Shown in pieces: positions 15,577 through 24,062 of a stretch of 64,000 bases of DNA. Below the pieces are notes generated by a model. The model did not search any database, was not told the origin of the DNA, and worked only from the letters and a program-made list of their open reading frames with translations. A program made the position numbers and the translations under genes. The first letter of the stretch is position 1, and each line of letters starts with the position of its first letter. The stretch is taken from assembly GCF_003350535.1 (NCBI RefSeq), contig NZ_QQBB01000007.1:62001-126000 (forward strand). The letters are read 5' to 3'. This stretch comes from Microvirga subterranea. Its GTDB lineage: Bacteria; Pseudomonadota; Alphaproteobacteria; Rhizobiales; Beijerinckiaceae.

Positions 15577-16101
15577 ATGACCATTCGAATGTTCGCAATC
15601 GCAGCCGCCTTCGTGTCCGTCGGCACCTTCGGCGCCCTGGCCCAGCAGACCCAGCCGAGTCAGATGCAGCATCCTTCCGGCGGCCAGATGACCATGTCGG
15701 CCGAGAGCCTGCCGGAGGAGTGCCGGACGGCGGTCCAGGCCAGCGGGCAGATGCAGAACATGCAGAACATGCCAGGCATGGACATGTCGTCCATGATGCA
15801 GGGCATGCAGGGCATGATGGCCAACATGAACGATGCCCAGAAGGGCTACATGCAGGCCATGATGAGGATGCACGGCCCGATGATGGCAGGCGTCATGGCC
15901 AAGGACTCCGACATCGCCTTCGTGTGCGGGATGATCGCACACCACCAGGGCGCCATCGACATGGCCGACGTGGTCCTCAAGACGGGCGACAACGCCGAGG
16001 CCAGGAAGATGGCCGAGAAGACGAAGAAGGAGCAGGGCCAGGAGATCGCCGAGATGAAGGATTGGCTGAAAGCGAATGCGAAGAAGGAAGGCGCTCAATG
16101 A
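15577..16101 (+). CDS. DUF305 family exported metal-related protein
   Basis: 174 residues with a signal peptide ending AALAQ-like (GTFGALAQQ). A Met/Gln-rich linker (NMPGMDMSSMMQGMQGMM) is followed by a single DUF305 helical core: FVCGMIAHHQGAIDMADVVL, the conserved MIxHHxxAxxM motif. The core ends with KEQGQEIAEMKDWL. DUF305 proteins are periplasmic ferritin-like bundles often found with copper-resistance genes. The start at ATG 15577 (MTIRMFAIA) is preferred because the upstream open codons lack a signal peptide. A GC-rich hairpin follows the stop. Confidence 0.88.
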   Translation: MTIRMFAIAAAFVSVGTFGALAQQTQPSQMQHPSGGQMTMSAESLPEECRTAVQASGQMQNMQNMPGMDMSSMMQGMQGMMANMNDAQKGYMQAMMRMHGPMMAGVMAKDSDIAFVCGMIAHHQGAIDMADVVLKTGDNAEARKMAEKTKKEQGQEIAEMKDWLKANAKKEGAQ

Positions 16102-16107
16102 CGCATC

Positions 16108-16134
16108 CGAGCCCCCGCGGATCGCGGGGGCTCG
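16108..16134. terminator. 12-bp hairpin between convergent DUF305 and DUF411 genes
   Basis: CGAGCCCCCGCG pairs with CGCGGGGGCTCG around a 3-base loop. It sits 7 bp after the DUF305 stop and 48 bp from the corrected end of DUF411. There is no T-run on either side, so it is a stable but atypical bidirectional terminator. Confidence 0.55.
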
Positions 16135-16181
16135 CTGTCACGGCATGTCCTTCGCCGGACATGAGCCGGCGACACGAGGCA

Positions 16182-16671
16182 TCAGGCCGGGCGACTGCCC
16201 CGGTAGCGCGCGAACGTCGTCTGGCCGGCGGGCCCGAACAGGACGACGTCGTAGGTGTCGTCCTCGACGCCCTCGACCTCCATGCCCCGGGGAGCCGACC
16301 GGCATGCCCGGAACCGCGAGTCCCTTGGCCTGCGGCCTCTCGGCGAGGAGGCGCTTGATCGCGTCCGCGGGAACGTGCCCCTCGACCACGTAGCCGCCGA
16401 TTTCCGCCGTGTGGCAGGAGGCGAGCGCCTGCGGCACGCCGAGGCGGACCTTGAGGCGGTTCACCTCGGCGGACTCGATCACCTCGACGGGAAATCCAGC
16501 CTTGCGGACGTGATCCACCCACGCCCCGCAGCAGCCGCAGCTCGGGTCCTTGGTGACCGTCATCTTCGGCAGGGACTGCGCGGCAACCACCGGAAGGGCG
16601 GAAAGGGCGAGGGGAGCGGCGGCAAGGCCGACGAGGAGAGCCCGCCGGCTGATCGTCAGGTTCGGTTGCAT
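16182..16671 (-). pseudogene. DUF411 metal-binding protein, broken by a one-base frameshift
   Basis: Exported protein with RR-type signal (ISRRALLVGLAAAPLALSA) and the metal site KDPSCGCCGAW, followed by VPQALASCHTAEIGGYVVEGHVP, the DUF411 core, and LAVPGMPVGSPG. At the octamer CCCCGGGG (16285-16292) one extra base breaks the frame. Removing it restores the family C-terminus, reading MEVEGVEDDTYDVVLF and TTFARYRGSRPA, with the stop at 16182. As given, the frame instead runs to 16138 with an Arg-rich nonsense tail. It is either a true frameshift or a sequence error. DUF411 proteins accompany copper resistance genes. Convergent with the DUF305 gene at 15577; the second DUF305 gene lies just upstream on the same strand. 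Confidence 0.8.
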
Positions 16672-16681
16672 CCTGTTTGCC

Positions 16682-17287
16682 TCACTGCTTCGCGTTCTCG
16701 GCGAGCCAGGACTTCATCATGGCGACCTCGTCCTCCTGTGCCCTGATGACGGCTTGGGCGAGCTCGCGGATCTTGGGATCCTTGCCGAAGGCGGCCTCAA
16801 TCCTGGCCATGTCGATGGCGCCCTGATGGTGGGCGATCATGTTCCGGACGAAGTCGGCATCCACGTTCCCCGTGTACGCGGTGGCCATCTCGCGGTGCAT
16901 GCGCTCGTTGACCGCGTTCATGGCGAGCGAGGCGACGCCCTGGTCCCCCTCGACGGCGCCCATCTGCATGGTGCCGGCTCCGCGGCCCATCATGCCCTGC
17001 ATCATCGGGCAGTTCATCATCATGTTCTGCCCCATGCCGGACATCATCCCCCCGGGACGCTGGGTTCCCTGGCTCATCATGCCCCCCTGCATGCCGGACA
17101 TCCCGCCTTGCGGGGAAGGCGTCGCACCCATCTGGTTCTGGGGACCGCCCATGGGAGCGCTAGTCTGTGCCTGGGTCTGCTCAGGATGGTGAGCGGTATG
17201 GTCCGCGTCGGACGGGGGCGCCTGCTGGGCCAGGGCCGGAACCGACAGGCCGGCGGCGAGAGCGAGTGCGAGAATGGATGACTTCAT
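16682..17287 (-). CDS. DUF305 family exported protein, Met-rich
   Basis: 201 residues, with signal peptide SILALALAAGLSVPALAQQ. A long Met/Gly/Gln-rich segment (QGGMSGMQGGMMSQG, NMMMNCPMMQGMMG) could bind Cu(I) through methionine sulfur. The DUF305 core follows: FVRNMIAHHQGAIDMARIE, ending EDEVAMMKSWLAENAKQ. The start is ATG 17287 (MKSSIL), with GAGGAGAACC just upstream; the open 19 codons before it look non-coding. It is 10 bp before the DUF411 start, so the two genes are one transcript. Confidence 0.88.
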   Translation of the reverse strand: MKSSILALALAAGLSVPALAQQAPPSDADHTAHHPEQTQAQTSAPMGGPQNQMGATPSPQGGMSGMQGGMMSQGTQRPGGMMSGMGQNMMMNCPMMQGMMGRGAGTMQMGAVEGDQGVASLAMNAVNERMHREMATAYTGNVDADFVRNMIAHHQGAIDMARIEAAFGKDPKIRELAQAVIRAQEDEVAMMKSWLAENAKQ

Positions 17288-17365
17288 GGTGGTTCTCCTC
17301 GAGAACGGTCGAGCTTCTGAAAGACGAAGGCCTGCCTGAGGCATGGCCCGAGTGCGGACAGCAGC

Positions 17366-17716
17366 TCAGGATCGGGGAGGGGGCACCAGTGTCTCCGGAG
17401 GGAGGCCATCCGGAAATGCGGTAGTGTCCACCCACCACGAGCCCGCGCGGGCAACGGAAGCGCTCGCGAGCCCGAAGGCAGGCAGGCCAATGACGCCGCA
17501 GGAGGATTGGGAACAGACCGGAGCGCAGCCGCGGCCCATCCTCTCGGGAGCGGGATCGCAGCAATCGTGCGGCGCGGAGACATGGGAGATGACGGAGGCG
17601 CCGTCGTTGCCCCGGTCCGCGGATGCGACCGCGGTCGGCCCGAGCGTGCCGACGACCAGCACGACCGCGAGGATGCAGCGGAGCAGGCACGGGATCAGTG
17701 ACCGGAGGGGCATCAT
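17366..17716 (-). CDS. exported Cys-rich small protein
   Basis: About 116 residues with a signal sequence (LIPCLLRCILAVVLVVGTLG). The mature part has clustered Cys and His: SAPHDCCDPAPERMGRGC and PVCSQSSCG. It shares its plan with the proteins at 15047 and 63651 (hydrophobic leader, then a Cys/His patch, then a Pro-rich tail). A role in periplasmic metal sensing or binding is inferred from context only. The start is uncertain; ATG 17716 or 17713 both precede the signal sequence. It lies 78 bp upstream of the second DUF305 gene. Confidence 0.6.
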   Translation of the reverse strand: MMPLRSLIPCLLRCILAVVLVVGTLGPTAVASADRGNDGASVISHVSAPHDCCDPAPERMGRGCAPVCSQSSCGVIGLPAFGLASASVARAGSWWVDTTAFPDGLPPETLVPPPRS

Positions 17717-17801
17717 GCGCTCGAACTTAGCGTGACCTTCCCTATTTTCCATTGTTCCAGATCAATCCCCGCACCTGAAGGCCGTTCCGGTTTCGCCTGC
17801 A

Positions 17802-17993
17802 TCAGAATTGCTCCAGGCGGTGCTTGGCTTCCATGCCCCAGGCGTGGGCCGCAGCACCGATGAACAGGAGCGGTAAGCCAAGGGATCCGATGCGGCTGGC
17901 AGCCAAGACGCCGATCCCGGCGCCAGCAACGGCCACGCCGATGCCCGACGTGAGGTTGGGCAAGCGCAGGCGGTCAGGCCTGGCGACGGTCAC
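17802..17993 (-). CDS. small two-helix membrane protein
   Basis: 63 residues, with two hydrophobic segments (GIGVAVAGAGIGVLAAS and LGLPLLFIGAAAHAWGM). The family is not recognised with certainty. Its ATG overlaps the stop of the upstream DUF2933 gene by 4 bp, so the two are translationally coupled and probably work together in the inner membrane, in the copper context. Confidence 0.72.
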   Translation of the reverse strand: MTVARPDRLRLPNLTSGIGVAVAGAGIGVLAASRIGSLGLPLLFIGAAAHAWGMEAKHRLEQF

Positions 17994-18223
17994 TCGCGCT
18001 TTCCGTGATGGTGACCATGACCGCCATGCATGAACAGGTGCATCAGCGGGCAGGCGAGCAGCAGAAGGTAGGGCAGGGCGGACAGGATGTGGCCCGTGTG
18101 GGTTGCGAACAGATAGATACCGAGTCCGGCCAGCGCGAGCGTAACAACCCAGCCCAGGGGAGTTCCGACCAAAAGCGTCCGCCAGCTCTTGGGCGGCGTC
18201 GAAGACACGTTCGGTGTGGTCAT
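17990..18223 (-). CDS. DUF2933 family small membrane protein
   Basis: 77 residues. Two hydrophobic helices are followed by the family signature LLLLACPLMHLFMHGGHGHHHG, here CPLMHLFMHGGHGHHHGKRE, with Cys, Met and many His likely to bind copper or a similar metal. DUF2933 proteins are typical members of copper/heavy-metal islands; the mechanism is unknown. It is the first gene of a two-gene unit. An FNR/FixK-like site lies 56-69 bp upstream (18279-18292). Confidence 0.85.
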   Translation of the reverse strand: MTTPNVSSTPPKSWRTLLVGTPLGWVVTLALAGLGIYLFATHTGHILSALPYLLLLACPLMHLFMHGGHGHHHGKRE

Positions 18224-18278
18224 GGCGAGGTCTCCCGATCAGGTGAGATCAATCTCAGACGGTGCAGGGGAACGCGCC

Positions 18279-18292
18279 TTGATCTCGCTCAA
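18279..18292 (-). promoter_or_regulatory. FNR/FixK-like site upstream of DUF2933
   Basis: TTGAT-CTCG-CTCAA differs at one position from the palindrome TTGAT-N4-ATCAA. It is centred about 62 bp before the DUF2933 start on the minus strand. Confidence 0.4.
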
Positions 18293-18300
18293 ATGAGGCC

Positions 18301-18331
18301 CTCGGGAGGCCCGGACAATGGGCCTCCCGAG
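18301..18331. terminator. 12-bp hairpin after the tyrosinase gene
   Basis: CTCGGGAGGCCC and GGGCCTCCCGAG are separated by 7 bases. The hairpin lies 9 bp past the stop of the minus-strand tyrosinase gene. Only a short T stretch follows on that strand (CATTT), so termination strength is uncertain. Confidence 0.55.
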
Positions 18332-18339
18332 CTGCCGGG

Positions 18340-19389
18340 TTACTTGTAGGAATAACCGAGCTTGATCACGTCATTGGCATCGCTGGCGGTCTGCGTCCAA
18401 GGGTCCATGGTCGCATCGGTTCCGACGAGCGACGGCGTTCCGCCATGGTTCAGTTGCCAAAGATCCCAGATGCGATCGACGTTCGCATGCAGCAGCCAGA
18501 ATATCGGATCCTGTGACGCCGTCGGCGGGCTCCTGAGCGTTCCACCACACCAGTTGTGCACCTGATTGTGGGCGTCGAACTCGAGATCCTCGGTGAAGGA
18601 CGTGTAACCGGAATTGGAGAGAATGGCGTTCATGCCCGCGGGGTCCGGAAGCGATCCGCTCGCGCCGGGGGCCGGCCGCGTCACTGAGGGCGGACGCCAG
18701 ACCCAGTCAGGCCGCGCCTTATCGACCGCATAGTTCCAGCAGGGGATCGTCAGGCCCGGCTTCTTGGAGCGCAGCAGGTCTTCCATCTTCAGGAGATAGA
18801 CCCTGTGCCATGGCAGGAAGCGCTGCGTGCCGACGGCTCCCATGTTCGAATGCATGTTGTGGCTCATGTCGGCATGCACGGCGGCAAGGGCCTGGTAGCT
18901 GCCGTCCGCATGAACCTGTTGAATGGCGTCGTTGAATTGCTGCCGCTGCGCCGAGCTCAGCGTCCGATGGTCGGCCCGGCTCCTGAACAGGGCCCTGAGG
19001 AGCGCGAGGATCCAGGGCTTGATCTGGAGCCTGTCGCCGATGAGGGCGTCCGAGAGCTTTGGCGTGAGCTGCGTCAGCAAATCCGACTTGCGGAGCTCAA
19101 GCCCGGTCTCGTTCAGGTGCCGCTCGACCCGCAGCCATGCCGTCTCGAGGTCCGGCATGCGCTCGATGCCGAAGTGCGCCTGCGCGTCCCGCAACTCGTC
19201 CCGGGTCGGGAAGTGATCGAACATCGGATGCGGGCCATGGACGTGCGGCTCATGCCCGGGCTTGGCCGCCTCGGCTCTGGCGACCTCGTCGCGGGTGGGA
19301 AAGTGATCCAGGGTCAGGTGATCGCCATGACCATCGGACTCAAGGGCATCCTTGCGGGACGAGCGTGCACGGTTGTTGCGCTCACTCAT
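18340..19389 (-). CDS. tyrosinase-family copper oxidase
   Basis: 349 residues. Two type-3 copper half-sites are visible: the first with HADMSHNMH and RFLPWHRVYLLKMEDLL, the second with AHNQVHNWCGG and DPIFWLLHANVDRIWDLW. Tyrosinases bind two copper ions and oxidise phenols to quinones. No signal peptide is seen. The N-terminal 60 residues are His-rich and contain a repeated DHFPTRDE motif (twice, about 26 residues apart). The start ATG 19389 (MSERNNRARS) has GAAGGGAGAA upstream. It sits between DUF2933 and the copper ATPase, so it may serve copper-dependent phenol oxidation or copper buffering. Confidence 0.88.
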   Translation of the reverse strand: MSERNNRARSSRKDALESDGHGDHLTLDHFPTRDEVARAEAAKPGHEPHVHGPHPMFDHFPTRDELRDAQAHFGIERMPDLETAWLRVERHLNETGLELRKSDLLTQLTPKLSDALIGDRLQIKPWILALLRALFRSRADHRTLSSAQRQQFNDAIQQVHADGSYQALAAVHADMSHNMHSNMGAVGTQRFLPWHRVYLLKMEDLLRSKKPGLTIPCWNYAVDKARPDWVWRPPSVTRPAPGASGSLPDPAGMNAILSNSGYTSFTEDLEFDAHNQVHNWCGGTLRSPPTASQDPIFWLLHANVDRIWDLWQLNHGGTPSLVGTDATMDPWTQTASDANDVIKLGYSYK

Positions 19390-19634
19390 GGAATTTCTCC
19401 CTTCGCTGGCCGGGATGGAGTTGGGCCGGCCAACCGGAAGCATGCCTTCTCCGGTCCGGGATGCCCGTGCGCTGCCTCACAGGACCGTACGCGAAACGGC
19501 AGGATCGCCGTCGACAGTGATGAACGAACGCTCCGACGGCGGTGACCACCTACGCGGCAAAGCACCCCTCGGAATTCGCCGGCGACGCGCCCCCTCTTTC
19601 GATCGACATTCCGCCCGGACTGCCGGGCCGAATG

Positions 19635-22034
19635 TCATAGCCGGACGGTACGGAGCCGGATCGCATTGCCGATCACGCTGACCGACGACAGCGCCATCGC
19701 GGCCGCCGCGATGATCGGCGACAGCAGGATGCCGAAGAACGGGTAGAGGACACCTGCTGCGACCGGCACGCCGAGGGCGTTGTAGATGAAGGCGAAGAAT
19801 AGGTTCTGGCGGATGTTGCGCATCGTGGCATGCGACAGCCGATGCGCCCGCACGATCCCGGTCAGGTCGCCTTTGAGCAGGGTCACGCCGGCGCTCTCCA
19901 TGGCCACGTCGGTGCCGGTGCCCATCGCGATGCCGACATCCGCCGCCGCCAGCGCCGGCGCGTCGTTGACGCCATCACCCGCCATGGCCACCACGCGGCC
20001 CTCGCGCTTGAACTTTTCGACCACGGCGCTCTTCTGCTCCGGCAGCACCTCGGCCTCGACCTCGTCGATCCCGAGCCTGCGGGCGACGGCCCGTGCCGTC
20101 GTCCAGTTGTCGCCGGTCAGCATCACGACGCGGATGCCCTCCTTCTTCAGGCCGGCCAAGGCCTCGGGCGTCGTTGCCTTCACCGGATCGGCGATGGCAA
20201 TCGCGCCCGCCACCCTCCCGTCGACACCTGCGAAAATGGCGGTAGCCCCATCCTCGCGGAGGCGGTCTGCCGACACGGCCAGGGGAGCGACGTCGATGCC
20301 GTGCTCCGCCAGGAACTTGGCGCTGCCGAGCACGACGCGCCGCCCCTCGACGGTGCCGAGCGCGCCCTTGCCGGTGGGCGAGTCGAAGTCCGTGACCGGG
20401 GCCGTCGTGATGCCCTGCTTCTCGGCCGCCTCAACGATGGCGATGGCGAGCGGATGCTCGCTCGGTCGCTCGGCGCTGGCCGACAGGCGCAGCACCTCGG
20501 CCTCCGCGAAGCCCGGCGCCGGCACGACGGCCGTCACGGCGGGCCTGCCCTCGGTGAGCGTGCCGGTCTTGTCGACCACGAGCGTATCGACCTTCTCCAT
20601 GTGCTCCAGCGCCTCGGCATTCTTGATCAGTACGCCCGCCTGGGCGCCTCGCCCGACCCCCACCATGATCGACATTGGCGTCGCGAGGCCCAACGCGCAC
20701 GGACAGGCGATGATCAGGACCGCCACGGCGGCCACCAGGCCATAGGAGAACTGCGGTTCGGGTCCCCAGATTGCCCAGGCGACGAAGGCCAGCACCGCCA
20801 CCCCGATGACGGCCGGCACGAAGTAGCCCGAGACTTGGTCCGCTAGGCGCTGGATCGGGGCGCGGCTGCGTTGCGCCTCGGCGACGAGCTGCACGATCTG
20901 GGACAGCATGGTGTCGCGTCCGACCTTCTGCGCCTCGATGACGAGGCCGCCGCTCTGGTTCATGGTGCCGCCGATGACCTTGGCGCCGACCTCCTTGGTT
21001 ACGGGCATCGACTCGCCGGTGACCATCGACTCGTCGACCGCACTGCGCCCCTCGAGCACGGCCCCGTCGACCGGCACCTTCTCGCCGGGACGGACCCGCA
21101 GGCGGTCGCCCGCCTGCACGGTATCGAGCTGGACCTCCTGCTCCGAGCCGTCGGGCAGGATCTTGCGGGCCGTCTTGGGGGCAAGATCCAGCAGTGCCCG
21201 GATGGCGCCGCTCGTCGTCTCGCGGGCACGCAGTTCGAGCACCTGCCCGAGCAGGACGAGCACCGTGATCACCGCCGCCGCCTCGAAGTATACGGCGACC
21301 GATCCATCGTGACCCCGGAAGGCGGACGGGAAAACGTCAGGGGCGAGGGTCGCAACCATGCTGTAGACCCATGCTACGCCCGTGCCCATGGCGATCAGCG
21401 TGAACATGTTGAGGCTGCGGTTCACGAGCGATTGCCAGGCGCGCACGAAGAACGGCCAGCCGGCCCAGAGCACGACCGGGGTCGCGAGCAGCATCTGGAT
21501 CCAGTTCGAGGTCTGCTGGCCGACGTAGTGGCTTAAGCCCGTCAGGTGGCCGCCCATCTCCAGCGCGACCACGGGTAGGCTCAGGACGAGGCCGATCCAG
21601 AAGCGGCGCGTCATGTCGACGAGCTCATGGCTTGAGCCAGCCTCGGCGGTGGCGAGCACGGGTTCGAGCGCCATGCCGCAGATCGGACAGGAGCCCGGAC
21701 CTACCTGCCGGATCTCGGGATGCATCGGGCAGGTGTAGATCGTGCCCTCCGGCACGGGCTTGGCCTTTCGCGCCGTTGCCGGCTCGACGTACTTCGCAGG
21801 CTCGGCCGTGAACTTCGACTGGCAGCCGGATGAGCAGAAGTAGTACGGCTTGCCCTCGTACTGCACCCGGTGGGTGGTCACATGCGGGTCGACCATCATC
21901 CCGCAGACCGGATCCTTCACCGTCCCGGTATCCGCCACTGGATCGGGGTGGTGATGGTGCCCGGCATGGTCGTGGTGGACGCCATGGTCGTGACGGGCAT
22001 GGCCTGAATGACCGTTTGCTTTGGTGTCGTTCAT
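19635..22034 (-). CDS. copA: copper-translocating P1B-type ATPase with YHS and CxxC N-terminal metal domains
   Basis: A 799-residue inner-membrane pump. A His-rich leader ([13 protein letters not shown]) is followed by a YHS metal-binding domain ([11 protein letters not shown] ... [12 protein letters not shown]), then a rubredoxin-like CPMHPEI ... [10 protein letters not shown] segment. The classical core follows: actuator TGESMPV, transmembrane [12 protein letters not shown] (CPC metal site), phosphorylation site DKTGTLTEG, nucleotide HP motif SEHPLA and the hinge [11 protein letters not shown]. The CPC and context indicate Cu(I) export from the cytosol. There is no HMA domain; a separate HMA chaperone lies at 14670. 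It is followed downstream by the tyrosinase gene on the same strand. Confidence 0.95.
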   Translation of the reverse strand: MNDTKANGHSGHARHDHGVHHDHAGHHHHPDPVADTGTVKDPVCGMMVDPHVTTHRVQYEGKPYYFCSSGCQSKFTAEPAKYVEPATARKAKPVPEGTIYTCPMHPEIRQVGPGSCPICGMALEPVLATAEAGSSHELVDMTRRFWIGLVLSLPVVALEMGGHLTGLSHYVGQQTSNWIQMLLATPVVLWAGWPFFVRAWQSLVNRSLNMFTLIAMGTGVAWVYSMVATLAPDVFPSAFRGHDGSVAVYFEAAAVITVLVLLGQVLELRARETTSGAIRALLDLAPKTARKILPDGSEQEVQLDTVQAGDRLRVRPGEKVPVDGAVLEGRSAVDESMVTGESMPVTKEVGAKVIGGTMNQSGGLVIEAQKVGRDTMLSQIVQLVAEAQRSRAPIQRLADQVSGYFVPAVIGVAVLAFVAWAIWGPEPQFSYGLVAAVAVLIIACPCALGLATPMSIMVGVGRGAQAGVLIKNAEALEHMEKVDTLVVDKTGTLTEGRPAVTAVVPAPGFAEAEVLRLSASAERPSEHPLAIAIVEAAEKQGITTAPVTDFDSPTGKGALGTVEGRRVVLGSAKFLAEHGIDVAPLAVSADRLREDGATAIFAGVDGRVAGAIAIADPVKATTPEALAGLKKEGIRVVMLTGDNWTTARAVARRLGIDEVEAEVLPEQKSAVVEKFKREGRVVAMAGDGVNDAPALAAADVGIAMGTGTDVAMESAGVTLLKGDLTGIVRAHRLSHATMRNIRQNLFFAFIYNALGVPVAAGVLYPFFGILLSPIIAAAAMALSSVSVIGNAIRLRTVRL

Positions 22035-22224
22035 GACGGTCCTCTGCTTGATTCTCGATCCCGACTGGGAATCCTGAGGGTTTCCATCGTGGCAAGGTCA
22101 AGTCGGTAAGCCTTACCTGGCAGACTGCCTGGCATTGACGGGGTCGCGCCAAGTCACCGGGATGCAGCCATGGGGCGCCGCTTGGGCTCTGATCCGAGGC
22201 TATGCCGCAAGGCCGCGCTCGGCG

Positions 22225-22238
22225 TTGATCCGCGTCAA
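22225..22238 (+). promoter_or_regulatory. FNR/FixK-like site upstream of glgP
   Basis: TTGAT-CCGC-GTCAA, one mismatch from TTGAT-N4-ATCAA, ends 78 bp before the glgP start. It could also act leftward on the ATPase gene, 191 bp away. Confidence 0.4.
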
Positions 22239-22316
22239 GGCGGACGGCGGTACAGGCGTTAATCTTCCTTCAAGCTCACGGCAGGGCATTCTCACGACAG
22301 GGCTTCAAATTGGAAT

Positions 22317-24011
22317 ATGGTCGTGGCCATTCTCCCGTTTCTCCAGCGCACGAGCATCGCCTACTTCTCGATGGAGATCGCCCTCCGGCCTGAGATCCAC
22401 AGCTACAGTGGAGGCCTTGGCATCCTGGCGGGGGATACCGCCCGGTCCTGCGCCGACCTCGAGCTGCCGGTGGTCTTCGTGACCTTGGCGAGCCGGGCGG
22501 GCTACCTGCGCCAGGAGATCGCCGCCGACGGCTCCCAGGTCGGGCATGACGATCCCTGGAGCCCGGCGGAGTGGGCCACACCGCTCGAGGCCATGATCGC
22601 CGTGGCCATCGAGGGCCGCTCGGTCTGGATCCGGCCCTGGCTCTACGTGGTCACGTGCCCCATCGGACACCAGGTTCCGGTGCTGCTGCTCGACACGGAT
22701 CTCGACCAGAATGCCCCAGAGGACCGCAAGATTACCGACCACCTTTACGGCGGCGATGAGGTGTACCGCCTCATGCAGGAGGTCGTGCTCGGGATCGGGG
22801 GCGCCCGCATGCTCCAGGCGCTCGGGTTCAGCATCGGAACCTATCACCTGAACGAGGGCCATGCGGCCTTCCTGACCCTCGAGCTGTTGCGCCGAAGGCG
22901 CCGGTCCGGCGGCAACGGGTTGGCCCACGAGGTCGACCACGTCCGCGACATGTGCGTGTTCACCACCCACACCCCGGTCGAGGCCGGGCACGACCGCTTC
23001 GCCTACGAGGACGTCCAGCGCATCCTGGGAGCCGATTTCGTCCCCTTCGACGAACTCAGGCCCCTGGCCGGCGAGGACCGGCTCAACATGACCCGGCTGG
23101 CCCTGAACCTCAGCGGTTACGTCAATGGTGTCGCGCGCCGCCATGCCGAGACGACGCAGCGGATGTTCCCGGGCTACAGGATTGCGGCGATCACGAACGG
23201 CGTGCATGCCCCGACCTGGACCCACCCGGCCTTTGCCAGGCTTTATCAGGACATCCTGCCCAACTGGGGCCATGAGCCCGAGCTCCTGGTCCGGGCCGAC
23301 CAGCTCCGGGACGAGGATGTCTGGGCCGCCCACCAGAGGGCCAAGCGCGACCTGCTGGAGGAGATCCTGCGGAGCACCGGCGTCGCCATGGATCCGGATG
23401 TGCCCCTGATCGGCTTCGCCCGCCGCATGACGGGCTACAAGCGTCCGGACCTCCTGTTGGCGGACGTGCAGCGGCTTCGCGCGATCGATGCGCGTTTCCC
23501 GTTTCAGGTGGTGATGGCCGGGAAGGCCCATCCCTGCGACACGCAGGGCCAGCACATGATCCGGGACATCCATGACCGGATGCGCCAGCTCTCCCCAGAC
23601 ATTCGCACGGCGTTCATGCCGAACTACGACATGGCGCTGGCTCGGACCCTGGTGGCCGGGACGGACCTGTGGCTGAACACGCCGCTGCCGCCGCTGGAGG
23701 CGTCGGGAACGAGCGGCATGAAGGCGGCCCTGAACGGCGTCCTGAACCTGAGCGTGCTCGACGGCTGGTGGATCGAGGCCTGCATCGACGGCGTCACCGG
23801 CTGGTCGATTGGCCGGGACGGCGCAGAGGGGGCCGAGCAACATGGGCATGACCTCTACGACAGGCTCGAAGGGCAGGTTCTGCCCACGTACTACCAGGAC
23901 CGCGCCCGCTGGATCGGAATGATGAAGCAGGGCATCTCCAAGATCGCGTCCTACTTCAACAGCCAGCGGATGATGCGCCGCTACACGACCGAGGCTTACG
24001 TCCGGCCCTGA
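22317..24011 (+). CDS. glgP: alpha-glucan (glycogen/maltodextrin) phosphorylase, short form
   Basis: 564 residues, a short bacterial/archaeal phosphorylase that releases glucose-1-phosphate from alpha-1,4-glucans. Landmarks: YFSMEIALRPEIHSYSGGLGIL at the N-terminus (split: YFSMEIAL, SYSGGLGIL), NEGHAAFLTLELL, TTHTPVEAGHDRF, AITNGVH, FARRMTGYKRPDL and the PLP-lysine region EASGTSGMKAALNGVLNLS. It lies apart from other glycogen genes and downstream of an FNR/FixK-like box, which suits glycogen use under low oxygen. ATG 22317 was taken as start; GTG/ATG alternatives within the first ten codons are possible. Confidence 0.92.
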   Translation: MVVAILPFLQRTSIAYFSMEIALRPEIHSYSGGLGILAGDTARSCADLELPVVFVTLASRAGYLRQEIAADGSQVGHDDPWSPAEWATPLEAMIAVAIEGRSVWIRPWLYVVTCPIGHQVPVLLLDTDLDQNAPEDRKITDHLYGGDEVYRLMQEVVLGIGGARMLQALGFSIGTYHLNEGHAAFLTLELLRRRRRSGGNGLAHEVDHVRDMCVFTTHTPVEAGHDRFAYEDVQRILGADFVPFDELRPLAGEDRLNMTRLALNLSGYVNGVARRHAETTQRMFPGYRIAAITNGVHAPTWTHPAFARLYQDILPNWGHEPELLVRADQLRDEDVWAAHQRAKRDLLEEILRSTGVAMDPDVPLIGFARRMTGYKRPDLLLADVQRLRAIDARFPFQVVMAGKAHPCDTQGQHMIRDIHDRMRQLSPDIRTAFMPNYDMALARTLVAGTDLWLNTPLPPLEASGTSGMKAALNGVLNLSVLDGWWIEACIDGVTGWSIGRDGAEGAEQHGHDLYDRLEGQVLPTYYQDRARWIGMMKQGISKIASYFNSQRMMRRYTTEAYVRP

Positions 24012-24062
24012 CACGTGGCAGGTCAGCCACGGGCGATGCGTCCCGAGTTCCAGGTATGATGC

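Noticed and set aside
16138..16181. C-terminal Arg-rich tail of the uncorrected DUF411 frame as a new domain
   Set aside because: A one-base correction restores the family C-terminus, so the tail is out-of-frame translation.
15720..17100. repetitive ATG/Met-rich tracts resembling a short DNA repeat array
   Set aside because: They are explained by Met-rich linkers of the two DUF305 proteins; spacing is irregular and there are no CRISPR-like spacers.
22044..22060. possible FNR-like site TTGATTCTCGATCC before the copper ATPase
   Set aside because: The right half matches the consensus at too few positions; it is probably chance.
22305..24014. 569-codon minus-strand frame opposite glgP
   Set aside because: It mirrors the phosphorylase gene and has no motif of its own.
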